A DNA stretch of 20,370 nucleotides from Deltaproteobacteria bacterium (GTDB taxonomy: Bacteria > Desulfobacterota > DSM-4660 > Desulfatiglandales > HGW-15): NCBI GenBank assembly GCA_024641835.1, contig JAHECH010000007.1, forward strand, positions 1 through 20,370. Direction: 5' to 3'. The notes below the pieces were generated by a model. The model saw nothing but the letters and a program-made list of their open reading frames with translations. It did not search any database and was not told the origin of the DNA. This document shows positions 1 through 7,011 of this stretch, piece after piece. Each line of letters opens with the position of its first letter. The stretch's first letter is position 1. Both the position numbers and the translations under genes were made by a program.

Positions 1-1
1 G

Positions 2-1339
2 AAAGTGGCCATCATCGGGTCAGGTCCTGCCGGGCTTACAGCAGCCTATTTCCTGGCGCTGAACGGGTACAAGGTCACGGTGTTTGAAAAACTGCCTGTG
101 GCCGGCGGTATGATGGCAGTAGGCATTCCGGAGTATCGCCTCCCAAGAAAGACGCTTGCTTCCGAAATCAACGTTGTCAAGAAGATGGGCGTAAAGATCA
201 AGACAGGGGTGACCTTTGGAAAAGATATTACGCTCAACAGCCTGAAGAAAGAGGGGTATAAGGCCTTTTTCCTGGCAACAGGCCTTCACAAGAACAGGCA
301 ATTGAACATAGGAAATGAAAAAATGAAAGGCGTCCTCAATGGCGTTGATTTTCTCAGGGATGCGTCCCTTAAGAATCCCGTTTCGGTCGGGAAAAAGGTT
401 GTCGTCGTCGGGGGCGGCAATGTGGCCATTGATGTGGCTCTCACCTCTCTTCGCAAAGGCGCAAAGGACGTCACGGTCGTGTGCCTGGAGCAACGAGATG
501 AAATGCCTGCCTGGAAACACGAAATCGAGGAGGCTTTAGAGGAAGGCGTGAAGATCGTCAACGGTTTCGGTCCGAACAGGTTTCTGAAAAAGGGTGGAAA
601 GCTGTCCGGGCTTGAATTCAAGCGTTGCACTTCCGTGTTCGACGACCAGTGCGTTTTCAATCCAAAATATGATGCAAAAGATTTGTCCTCAATCGAAGCG
701 GATACAGTGATCATTGCTATCGGCCAGGCTGCTGATCTCTCCTTTGCAGGCAAACAGAGAATTCCAGTCACTTCCACAGGCCTTGTGGCGGATCCCATGA
801 CTTTGGAAACCCCGATGAAAGGAGTCTTTGCGGGTGGCGATGTATTTTACGGTCCCAAAACCGTTGCCGAAGCCGTTGGTTCCGGGAAAGAGGCCGCCGT
901 TTCCATTGGGCGGTACTTGAGAGGCCTCGACCTTCGTGCAGGCAGAGACCTGAGAGATACAAAACTGATCGTAAACACGCAACCGCAGAAGGAGACATAC
1001 GATCCTGCATCTCGTACTCAAATGCCCCGTCTGGATGCCCAAACACGTGTCAAGAGCTTCCGCGAAGTTCATCTCGGATTTACGGAGGACCTGGCCGTCC
1101 GTGAAGCAAAAAGATGTATTTCATGCGGTGCTTGCTGTGTGCAAGCGTGTCCCTACAGCGTCATGCAATTTAACCAGGAAGTTACCAAGGCAGTAAAGTG
1201 CGACCTCTGCGTGGAAAAGCGGGGTAGGAATGAAGCACCGGCCTGTAGCGTCGCCTGTCCCGCCCACTGCATTTTCTGGGGAGATCCGGCAAAATTCCCT
1301 GCCGGGGCTGATCAAGGCATACAAAAAAGTGTACCATGA
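2..1339 (+). CDS. GltD-like NAD(P)/FAD oxidoreductase with C-terminal DmsB-like ferredoxin domain (5' partial)
   Basis: The reading frame is open from the left edge, so the true start and any N-terminal Fe-S region lie outside; the GTG at position 5 is internal. Visible order: FAD-binding GSGPAGL in the first dozen residues, then GGMMAVGIPEYRLP, typical of the glutamate-synthase small-subunit/NfnB family; a second dinucleotide fold GGGNVAIDVA near residue 137; the FAD-closing GGDVFYGPKTVAEAVGSGK near 277; and a Cys-rich tail from about residue 372. The tail has CX2CX3CX3CP followed by CX2CX11CX3CP, the spacing of DmsB/PhsB-type electron-transfer subunits, so two [4Fe-4S] clusters are likely. 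Family knowledge suggests electron transfer between NAD(P)H and ferredoxin-like centres. The partner is unknown because the upstream operon is cut off. No glutamate synthase large subunit is visible, so a role in glutamate synthesis is not supported. Confidence 0.85.
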   Translation, partial: KVAIIGSGPAGLTAAYFLALNGYKVTVFEKLPVAGGMMAVGIPEYRLPRKTLASEINVVKKMGVKIKTGVTFGKDITLNSLKKEGYKAFFLATGLHKNRQLNIGNEKMKGVLNGVDFLRDASLKNPVSVGKKVVVVGGGNVAIDVALTSLRKGAKDVTVVCLEQRDEMPAWKHEIEEALEEGVKIVNGFGPNRFLKKGGKLSGLEFKRCTSVFDDQCVFNPKYDAKDLSSIEADTVIIAIGQAADLSFAGKQRIPVTSTGLVADPMTLETPMKGVFAGGDVFYGPKTVAEAVGSGKEAAVSIGRYLRGLDLRAGRDLRDTKLIVNTQPQKETYDPASRTQMPRLDAQTRVKSFREVHLGFTEDLAVREAKRCISCGACCVQACPYSVMQFNQEVTKAVKCDLCVEKRGRNEAPACSVACPAHCIFWGDPAKFPAGADQGIQKSVP

Positions 1340-1395
1340 AACATGCCTCTTTCCGCGACCCTTCCCCCCTGCGTAGCTGATACCCATAAGTGGGG

Positions 1396-1722
1396 TTACT
1401 GGACACAGGGGGTATGGATTGGGGGTCGTGGGGGTCTCTTTCAAAATGAGGAAACGAAGAGAGATCTGGAATAACTATACAAAAAGGTGGCAGCGAAGGC
1501 GGGCGGCGAGGTTTCATCAGTCATTCCCATGCATGGTCTTAGATGGCTGTTCCCGGGAAGCCCTCCGCCCGCCTCACCCGCGCCTGCGGGACCTCACCCC
1601 GCACCTGCGGGGCCTCACCCATCACCTAAAGCTGATCATCGGGCAGCGATTTCTTCGTTTCTCTATTTTGAAAGAGACCCCCACGGCCCCTCAGGCGTTT
1701 CTAGTACCCCTGTGTCCAGTAA
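1396..1722. repeat. 327-bp inverted-repeat (MITE-like) element
   Basis: The left arm (about 1396-1460) and right arm (about 1652-1722) are imperfect inverted copies. Both outer ends read TTACTGGACACAGGGG going inward. Nearer the centre both arms share CGTGGGGGTCTCTTTCAAAA, then a few mismatches, then GAAACGAAGA. The interior holds about 2.5 copies of a 20-bp GC-rich tandem unit (1571-1627, consensus CCTCACCC-GC-CCTGCGGG). It encodes no convincing protein. It separates the GltD-like gene from the DUF1566 gene and fills most of this 446-bp gap. I infer a small non-autonomous mobile or palindromic repeat; no flanking target duplication was identified. Confidence 0.65.
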
Positions 1723-1785
1723 AGGATGTGGGACTTAGTCAGCACATGGGGAGGGAGGGGACTGAAATCGAATTGGGATCATAAA

Positions 1786-2286
1786 ATGCTGCAGCAATCG
1801 CATCCAAAAAAGTCCTCGGACAAGCAGCCGGGGCGTGCCAGGAGTAAAACAGAAGAGGACGGTACAGCAGGGAATCGAAAACCGCTCACCTGGAAGGATC
1901 CTAAGACAGGCCTGGAATGGCAGGTTCAATCTCCCGGTGAGATGTCCTGGCACGAAGCGCAAGAATATGCGAGATCCCTTTCACTGGATGGAAAGAAAGA
2001 TTGGCGTTTGCCTACAGCTGCAGAGCTGGATACGCTGCTGGATAGAAAAACTCTCTTCGACAAAATCCGCCCTGATATGCGAGAAGAGGTTCCTTTTCGA
2101 GACGCCTTGTCCTACTGGTCCTGCACGACCTTTGCTGAAAATACAAACAACGCATGGATTGTGATGTTCGACGGGGGCTACGTGCTCAGCTACTATAAGA
2201 CCAATTCCTACTGTGTCCGGTGCGTCCGAGGGAGGGTTGAAAGCAAAAAAGGAGAGAAACAATTGACCTGGTTCTCTAGAATCTGA
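1786..2286 (+). CDS. DUF1566 (Lcl C-terminal-like) domain protein
   Basis: About 166 residues. After a basic, low-complexity N-terminus (residues 1-45, rich in K, S and Q) comes a DUF1566-type core: TWKDPKTGLEWQ, then MSWHEAQEYARSLSLDGKKDWRLPTAAEL, then YWSCTTF, and a closing YCVRCVRG. Proteins of this family carry the 'W..A..YC..L....WRLPT..EL' signature and are often extracellular or cell-surface in deltaproteobacteria. I see no signal peptide here. The function is not established. The ATG at 1786 was preferred over one at 1726 because the longer start lies directly against the inverted-repeat element; neither has a strong ribosome-binding site. It is followed by a receiver-domain gene on the same strand after about 106 bp. 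Confidence 0.7.
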   Translation: MLQQSHPKKSSDKQPGRARSKTEEDGTAGNRKPLTWKDPKTGLEWQVQSPGEMSWHEAQEYARSLSLDGKKDWRLPTAAELDTLLDRKTLFDKIRPDMREEVPFRDALSYWSCTTFAENTNNAWIVMFDGGYVLSYYKTNSYCVRCVRGRVESKKGEKQLTWFSRI

Positions 2287-2392
2287 TAAAAGAGTTGCAT
2301 AAGAGAGCGAGAAGTTCTATTGAGGGATTGAGGCAGAACGGCATGCCTGAAAAGGGATTTGCGAACATAGATGATCGGTGGGAGACTTGATT

Positions 2393-2920
2393 ATGTCGGG
2401 AAAAAGCTTATTGGACGGCAAAAGAGTGCTTATCGTTGACGATGAGCCGGATGTTCTGGTGACATTGGAAGAACTCCTGAAGATGTGTCGTGTGGCAAAA
2501 GCAACCGATTTCAAAGAGGCCAAGAAGCTCCTTGAAACACAGGACTTTGACATCGCCATCCTGGATATCATGGGTGTAGACGGCTATGGTCTGCTTGAGC
2601 TGGCAAATAAGAAGAACATCCCGGCTGTGATGTTGACGGCTCATGCTTTTACCCCTGATAACCTGATCCGATCCATCAAGGAAGGAGCGGCCTCTTACCT
2701 TCCTAAAGAGGAGATGCCGCGAGTCGCGGAGTTCCTGGAAGATGTCTTAAGGGCCCGCAAAAAAGGAACAAGCCCATGGGAACCCTGGCAAGAGAAGTTG
2801 CCTTCCTCTTATTTTGAGAAAAGGTTTGGGGCTATGTGGAGAGCCTCGGATAAGGAGTTTCTGGAGCAATTCAGGGAAAGTGTCAAGGCAAAGAGGAAAG
2901 CCAAGGAGAAATCAGCCTGA
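2393..2920 (+). CDS. Stand-alone response-regulator receiver protein
   Basis: The protein has 175 residues. Residues 10-125 form a CheY-like receiver with all expected residues: the acidic pair D16/D17 (VDDEP), phospho-acceptor D58 (ILDIMG), switch Thr82 (VMLTAHA) and Lys105 (SYLPKEE). The tail (about 126-175) is short, basic and helical-looking (ending KAKRKAKEKSA), with no recognisable DNA-binding or enzymatic output domain. The start was set at ATG 2393, preceded by GGTGGGAGA at a suitable distance, rather than at the in-frame GTG 2378. No histidine kinase is visible nearby, so the partner is unknown. Its stop is only 2 bp from the stop of convergent ubiX on the other strand. Confidence 0.88.
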   Translation: MSGKSLLDGKRVLIVDDEPDVLVTLEELLKMCRVAKATDFKEAKKLLETQDFDIAILDIMGVDGYGLLELANKKNIPAVMLTAHAFTPDNLIRSIKEGAASYLPKEEMPRVAEFLEDVLRARKKGTSPWEPWQEKLPSSYFEKRFGAMWRASDKEFLEQFRESVKAKRKAKEKSA

Positions 2921-2922
2921 TT

Positions 2923-3495
2923 TTACGCTCCTCCCCAGCGTTGAAACAAGTTGTGCTGAATGCCAAAGCAGTCGAGCACCTTGCCTATGGTCTGGTTGAT
3001 GAGATCCTGGATGCTCTTTGGCTTATGATAGAAGGCGGGGACAGGGGGTAAAATGATAGCGCCGGCAGTCGCTGCAGAGAGCATAAGCTTGAGATGGCCG
3101 GCGTGGAGAGGCGTTTCCCGAACCACCAGGACGAGCATCCTCTTCTCCTTGAGGGTCACATCTGCTGCCCTGATCAGGAGGTTCGTGTTGTACGAATTGG
3201 CGACTGCTGACAGGGTCTTGATAGAACAGGGAATCACCACCATTCCCATGGTGAGGAAAGAACCGCTGGAGATCTTCGCGCCAAGGTCCTCCTCACTGTA
3301 AAGATGGTCGGCAGCTTCTTCCAATTCCTTCACTGTATAGTCTGTCTCCAACAGGAAGTTCTGCCTTGCCCCCCTGGTGATGATCACATGGGTTTCATAG
3401 CCAAGGCGACGCAGGGTTTTGAGCATCTCAAACCCATAAATGACGCCACTCGCTCCCGATATCCCGACCACAATTTGTTTTCCTGTTTTCGCCAT
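2923..3495 (-). CDS. ubiX: UbiX-family flavin prenyltransferase
   Basis: The protein has 190 residues, normal for the family. The N-terminal phosphate/flavin loop is VVGISGASGVIYG. A serine-containing SSGSFLTMGMVVIPCSIKTLSAVA segment and the VVRETPLHAGHLKLML and PPVPAFYHKPKSIQDL motifs are hallmark UbiX/Pad1 sequences. UbiX joins dimethylallyl phosphate to reduced FMN, making the prenylated flavin (prFMN) that UbiD decarboxylases need. It is the last gene of a same-strand run after ubiD-like and UPF0261-like genes, with a 37-bp gap to the latter. This makes it the likely dedicated cofactor maturase for the UbiD enzyme here. The Shine-Dalgarno sequence is weak, so translation may be coupled to the upstream gene. 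Confidence 0.93.
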   Translation of the reverse strand: MAKTGKQIVVGISGASGVIYGFEMLKTLRRLGYETHVIITRGARQNFLLETDYTVKELEEAADHLYSEEDLGAKISSGSFLTMGMVVIPCSIKTLSAVANSYNTNLLIRAADVTLKEKRMLVLVVRETPLHAGHLKLMLSAATAGAIILPPVPAFYHKPKSIQDLINQTIGKVLDCFGIQHNLFQRWGGA

Positions 3496-3532
3496 GCCCT
3501 AAACCTACTCAATCTGAATCTTTGACTTCCCC

Positions 3533-4801
3533 TCACGCTGAAGCGCTGAAGGCTCTCTTGAGCGCGTCCACCACGGCCTTGGCAAACTCGGGGGTATTGA
3601 TATGAGTGCTCACTTCGATGACTTCGATCTGAGGATCCAGCCTGCGCTTCAGCTCGTCAACAAAGATCTTGTCTGTCGCAGGCTCGTAGAGAGCTCCCCC
3701 CTCCACGCTCAGGGAAGAGAACCCTTTCATAGGCACAACGAACTTCACGAGCTTCTTGTTTTTGTGCTGGTTCAATCTCGCCGCCACTTCTTGGGCTATG
3801 GTCTTCACCTCCTCAGGACTTGTTCTTGCTTGGACCCTCATGGCGTCCTGAACCAGGAGTTTTCGTCCTGCCAGTTTTCTTTTTACCCAGAGAGGGTCGT
3901 TCTGGTCTTTTCTTTGAATGGGGCCACAGCTAATCATATCAAAACCGCAGGGGGAGAGAATATAAGGTCTCCCCACCTTTATTCCTGCATCCAACCTGTC
4001 GGGCCCGGCTGCCCGGTTCCCTCCCATAAGATAATCGCTGAACCCGCCCGGCACCAGATCGATAAAGGCCTCGAAAAGTCCCTGGCCCACAAGGTCGCAA
4101 GCCGCCTTCTCACCTAAGCCCGTGGCATGGAATGAGATGAGGCTGTACTTATCTTCGAGGAGTTCCCTCACATAATGGGCGCCCTTATCAACAAAACCGA
4201 ACTCGGTGAGCGCGATGGACGGTTTTGACTCTTTCTGCGGCGCCTTCGCTGCTTCCACCATGCCGCAGATAGCCCCTGCACCGTTCACCATCAGTGTTCT
4301 CACCAGAGGGTTCAACCCAACGGTGTCGACCACGCTGTGCATGACGGTGATATCCCGGACTCCGAAGTACTCGGCGAGTTGCTTGGAATATGCGGGCATG
4401 GCGGCCACACTAGAGATGAGCAGCTTAGGCACTCCAAATGGGAGCAATCTCATGGCAGACAGGGTGATGAAAGTTCCCGTCATTCCTCCCACAGCAATGA
4501 CGCCCTCCAGAGTGCCTGACCGGTGAAGGTCCACCAGGGTTTTGCCCAGCCCCTGGGCCATCGTGGACGTCGCCTTGTCTCTCTGCTTTGCGAGCATTTC
4601 TCTTACTGCGCTTATCGCGGTACCCCCTGCTTTGGCCACCTCTTCACAAGGAATATCAGCTTTTAGTGCAGAACTGATGGCGCCCGTTCCAATGCTGATA
4701 TCGATCAGCAGAGGCATGGGTCCTCTTTGCTCAATGTACTCCTTGATGATCCGAAGTCCTGGTTCTCGCTCATCAAGCATGCCGATAATGGCAACGGCCA
4801 T
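3533..4801 (-). CDS. UPF0261 / Tm-1-like ATP-binding domain protein
   Basis: The 422-residue length fits the whole UPF0261 family. The N-terminal half (about 1-180) is the Tm-1-like nucleotide-binding domain: VAIIGMLDEREPGLRIIKEYI at the start, IAVGGMTGTFITLSAMRLLPFGVPKLLISSVA around 103-133, and DITVMHSVVDTVGLNPLVRTLM around 150-171. The C-terminal half contains ALTEFGFVDKGAHYVRELLE, the conserved GGFSDYLMGG and VVPMKGFSSLSVEGG. The biochemical role of bacterial members is not settled; the plant homologue Tm-1 inhibits tobamovirus replication. A good GAGGAGG ribosome-binding site precedes the ATG. The gene sits between ubiD-like (189 bp upstream) and ubiX (37 bp downstream), which suggests a helper or metabolic role in the same carboxylation pathway. 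That role is inference only. Confidence 0.88.
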   Translation of the reverse strand: MAVAIIGMLDEREPGLRIIKEYIEQRGPMPLLIDISIGTGAISSALKADIPCEEVAKAGGTAISAVREMLAKQRDKATSTMAQGLGKTLVDLHRSGTLEGVIAVGGMTGTFITLSAMRLLPFGVPKLLISSVAAMPAYSKQLAEYFGVRDITVMHSVVDTVGLNPLVRTLMVNGAGAICGMVEAAKAPQKESKPSIALTEFGFVDKGAHYVRELLEDKYSLISFHATGLGEKAACDLVGQGLFEAFIDLVPGGFSDYLMGGNRAAGPDRLDAGIKVGRPYILSPCGFDMISCGPIQRKDQNDPLWVKRKLAGRKLLVQDAMRVQARTSPEEVKTIAQEVAARLNQHKNKKLVKFVVPMKGFSSLSVEGGALYEPATDKIFVDELKRRLDPQIEVIEVSTHINTPEFAKAVVDALKRAFSASA

Positions 4802-4884
4802 GACTTACCTCCTCAAGAAGTGTGACGATTCAACATGGGAATAGAAGAGCTACAGAAAATTCAAACACGGAAATCGAAGAAAAA

Positions 4885-4996
4885 GATTGGGGAATTGGGG
4901 GATTTCGGATTGAAACTGATTTGAGGCTAACAGCTGGGTGCCCACAATCCCTAAATTCCGAATTCCTCAATTCCCTAATCCCTGAATTCCTCAATT
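4885..4996. repeat. Imperfect inverted and direct repeat between ubiD and UPF0261 genes
   Basis: The segment 4885-4911 (starting GATTGGGGAATTGGGGG) is an imperfect inverted copy of 4954-4980, and would form a long stem with a roughly 43-nt loop in the mRNA. In addition GAATTCCTCAATT occurs twice in direct order (4960-4972 and 4984-4996). The second copy overlaps the ubiD stop codon at 4991-4993. The tract is AT-rich and has no coding signal. It could be an intergenic REP-like element or could affect transcript stability between the two genes. Confidence 0.55.
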
Positions 4997-6397
4997 GTTA
5001 AACCCGAGCTCTTTCCACCTCCCCTGGACCTTTTTCACCACTTCCGGATCAAGCGCGATCTGGACCGGTTTTTCCTTCCAATCATAGGGAATCGTGGCAT
5101 CCAAGAGGAGCCGGCCTGTAATCCACCTGGAGTCAATGGGAAGGGAAGGATCCAGGGGCGTCGATCGGCCACGCTTGATGACCTGGGACCGGTTCGGCTG
5201 GAACCGGAAGGCCAATGCGTACATGACCCTGGGAATATCCCATGGATCGACGTCATCATCCACCGCGATGACTGTTTTTAGCCCATAGGCGCCCATCTCT
5301 GTGGAGATGGCTGCAGTAAGAACCTGATCCGTATGTCCTGGATACATCTGCTTGAGGGAGATGATGGCGATAAATCTGCCGGCCGCTTCGGGCGGACAGT
5401 AGACGGCCTTGATGCCGGGGATCTTCATAGCCACAAGCTGCTGCCAGAGGGAAGCACCATAGGCGAGGGCCAGGGTCATATGAGTATCGGTCACGGCCCG
5501 GCCCACGGTGGTGGCCATGAATATGGGGTTATTCCTGAAAGTAACGCGATTCACCTTGATGAAGTTTCGCTCATCGGTGCCCACGCCGGAGTAGTATCCC
5601 GTATACTCTCCGAACGGGCCCTCGGGCAATGTTTTATCGGCATCCACCTCGCCCTCCACCACAATCTCCGCGGTTGCGGGAACAGGCAGGTCGTTCGTAT
5701 CGCACTTCACCACCTCTATGGGTTCTCCACGGATGGAGCCTGCCAAGTCGTATTCGGACTCGAAAGCAGAGAACCTTGATGCGCCCATGATGAAGAGGAG
5801 CGGGTCGCATCCTACCACCACAGCCACCGGCATGGGCTTTTTCATGGCCTGGTACTTCTTGAGCATGATATCGGAGTGCTTCCCTTTGATGAATTGGGAG
5901 CCGAGAATGTTCTTCTGCAGGAGTTGGAGCCTGTAAGTGCCGACGTTGACCCAACCCGTCTCCGGGTCCTTGGTGACCACGAAATGGGCTGTTCCAAAAT
6001 AGCGCCCCCCGTCTCTGGGGAAGAATTTGGGGACGGGAAATCTGAATAGATCGATATCATTGCCCGTCATCTTGTTTTCTTTACACGGTCCCGTGTCGAC
6101 CCACTTGGGAGGAACCTTCTTTTCCCCCATCTTGACCCACTCCCTCATAAGGTCCACAAGGGAAGAGTTCTTGGGCATGCCCATAATGATAGACAGTCTC
6201 TCCGTGGTGGTGCAGGTGCTGGTGATGACGGGTGTCTTGTAGCCCTTCACATTTTCAAACAGAAGGGCCGGCCCTTTTTTCTCTTCATTAAGCTTGGCGA
6301 TGTGGGAAAGCTCCAGATTCCAATCCACCTCCGCCTTGATCCTCTTTAATTGGCCTTCCTCCTCGCATTTTGCAATGTAGTCTCTCAAATCTTTCAT
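4991..6397 (-). CDS. UbiD-family prFMN-dependent (de)carboxylase
   Basis: The protein has 468 residues, full length for UbiD. Counting from the ATG at 6397, the family's catalytic set is visible: Arg156 in NVGTYRLQ, and the Glu pair E259/E264 in LPEGPFGEYTGYY. Likely Mn2+/prFMN ligands are Asn151, His174 (KGKHSDIM) and Glu228 (EPIEVVKC). UbiD enzymes catalyse reversible decarboxylation of aromatic or alpha,beta-unsaturated acids, and several anaerobic members run as carboxylases (phenylphosphate, benzene and naphthalene systems). ATG 6397 was chosen over TTG 6406 because GAGGAGG stands 11 bp before the ATG but only 2 bp before the TTG. It leads a ubiD-UPF0261-ubiX run. A composite LysR-type site lies about 260 bp upstream. 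The ppsAB-like genes upstream suggest a phenylphosphate or related substrate; sequence alone cannot fix it. Confidence 0.92.
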   Translation of the reverse strand: MKDLRDYIAKCEEEGQLKRIKAEVDWNLELSHIAKLNEEKKGPALLFENVKGYKTPVITSTCTTTERLSIIMGMPKNSSLVDLMREWVKMGEKKVPPKWVDTGPCKENKMTGNDIDLFRFPVPKFFPRDGGRYFGTAHFVVTKDPETGWVNVGTYRLQLLQKNILGSQFIKGKHSDIMLKKYQAMKKPMPVAVVVGCDPLLFIMGASRFSAFESEYDLAGSIRGEPIEVVKCDTNDLPVPATAEIVVEGEVDADKTLPEGPFGEYTGYYSGVGTDERNFIKVNRVTFRNNPIFMATTVGRAVTDTHMTLALAYGASLWQQLVAMKIPGIKAVYCPPEAAGRFIAIISLKQMYPGHTDQVLTAAISTEMGAYGLKTVIAVDDDVDPWDIPRVMYALAFRFQPNRSQVIKRGRSTPLDPSLPIDSRWITGRLLLDATIPYDWKEKPVQIALDPEVVKKVQGRWKELGFNN

Positions 6398-6656
6398 GTC
6401 GCACAAAACCTCCTCTCTTAGACCTTTCCCGCGAAACAGACGTTTCAGCAGGGTCCCGTTTTAATTTTCGGTCTTAAGGATTCATGATCCGGCTCGAAAA
6501 GTCCTTTCACAAAAAAAGGAAAAAAGTCTTTCTAACGAAGGGTATGAAGAACTCAAATTCACTGGAACTCGAATGTCAAAAATACAGCTTTGTGAACAGC
6601 CTCAAGGACTTGGACGAAGCTGAAAGTCGCAGATACCATTGACCAAGCATTATAAT

Positions 6657-6701
6657 ATGTCAATTCGTTTTTTCTTATGATATCCATAAGTCTGCTTTAT
6701 G
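6657..6701 (-). promoter_or_regulatory. Composite LysR-type site A (upstream of ubiD)
   Basis: The palindrome CATAAGTCTGCTTTATG (6685-6701) is followed, reading toward ubiD on the minus strand, by 21 bp and then TTGACAT (complement of 6657-6663). The same arrangement occurs at 11763-11807 and 15732-15775. Compared with copy B, ATGTCAATT-NG-TTTTTTCTTATGATATC is nearly identical over about 34 bp. The palindrome has the T-N11-A form expected for LysR-family regulators. TTGACA may be a -35 box, but I see no convincing -10 at this copy. Unlike the other two copies, no lysR gene lies beside it. Confidence 0.6.
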
Positions 6702-6770
6702 CTTTCATGTACCCATGAAAAAAAATTAGCATTTTGTCTTTCATTTCTCCTTTTGCTGTGAAGGCCCAGG

Positions 6771-6893
6771 TCAAGACTTTCGAAGAATAATTCAATCAAA
6801 AAGGCTTCAGTAAAAAGGCATGTGAAATCGATCCTCGCCGATGAAGGAAAAACCATTTATGAAGATGCCAGGAAGATCATCTTCGACTTATAA
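6771..6893 (+). pseudogene. Possible 3' relic of a lost protein-coding gene
   Basis: A plus-strand frame bounded by stops reads, near its end, VKSILADEGKTIYEDARKII followed by FDL and a TAA stop at 6891-6893. The composition looks like a genuine protein C-terminus, but there is no start codon context, no upstream domain and no recognised family. I infer a remnant, perhaps of a regulator that once accompanied the adjacent LysR-type site. Chance cannot be excluded at this length. Confidence 0.25.
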
Positions 6894-6929
6894 CGTCGGG
6901 GCAGCAGTGATTTCCTTCTCATCTTCTGG

Positions 6930-6970
6930 GCGGGGGATAGGGGGTACCATAGTCTTCCCCCTCTCCCCGC
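6930..6970. repeat. GC-rich hairpin after membrane-protein gene
   Basis: GCGGGGGATAGGGGG (6930-6944) pairs with CCCCCTCTCCCCGC (6957-6970), giving about 12 G-C-rich pairs around a small internal mismatch and a 12-nt loop. It lies 42 bp past the stop of the membrane-protein gene (minus strand). There is no T-run after it on either strand, so it is not a classical intrinsic terminator. It could still stall or protect the 3' end of that transcript. Confidence 0.45.
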
Positions 6971-7011
6971 AGTTTCTGTGGACTGATTGGCGGCTCCAGG
7001 GACTCGCCACT

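Larger units (their letters stand above)
6398..7011. other. 614-bp gene-poor region: ubiD leader, regulatory site, gene relic, GC-rich hairpin
   Basis: No intact gene is evident. From right to left: a GC-rich hairpin at 6930-6970 just beyond the end of the membrane-protein gene; a short coding-looking relic ending with TAA at 6891-6893; the composite LysR-type palindrome plus TTGACAT at 6657-6701; and about 260 bp of leader before ubiD. A second TTGACAT (minus strand, 6573-6579) occurs within the leader. A short plus-strand frame starting at ATG 6544 (32 codons, ending SLKDLDEAESRRYH) resembles a short frame at the equivalent place before ppsA (ending GLEKLDEGNY). This hints that the two upstream regions are related by descent. 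Confidence 0.5.

Noticed and set aside
1419..1784. Open frames within the inverted-repeat element
   Set aside because: They consist of the repeats themselves (Pro/Ala/His-rich translation of the 20-bp tandem units) and have no domain or start signal.
6930..6970. Intrinsic terminator for the membrane-protein gene
   Set aside because: The stem is strong but no T-run follows on the minus or plus strand; it is kept only as a hairpin.
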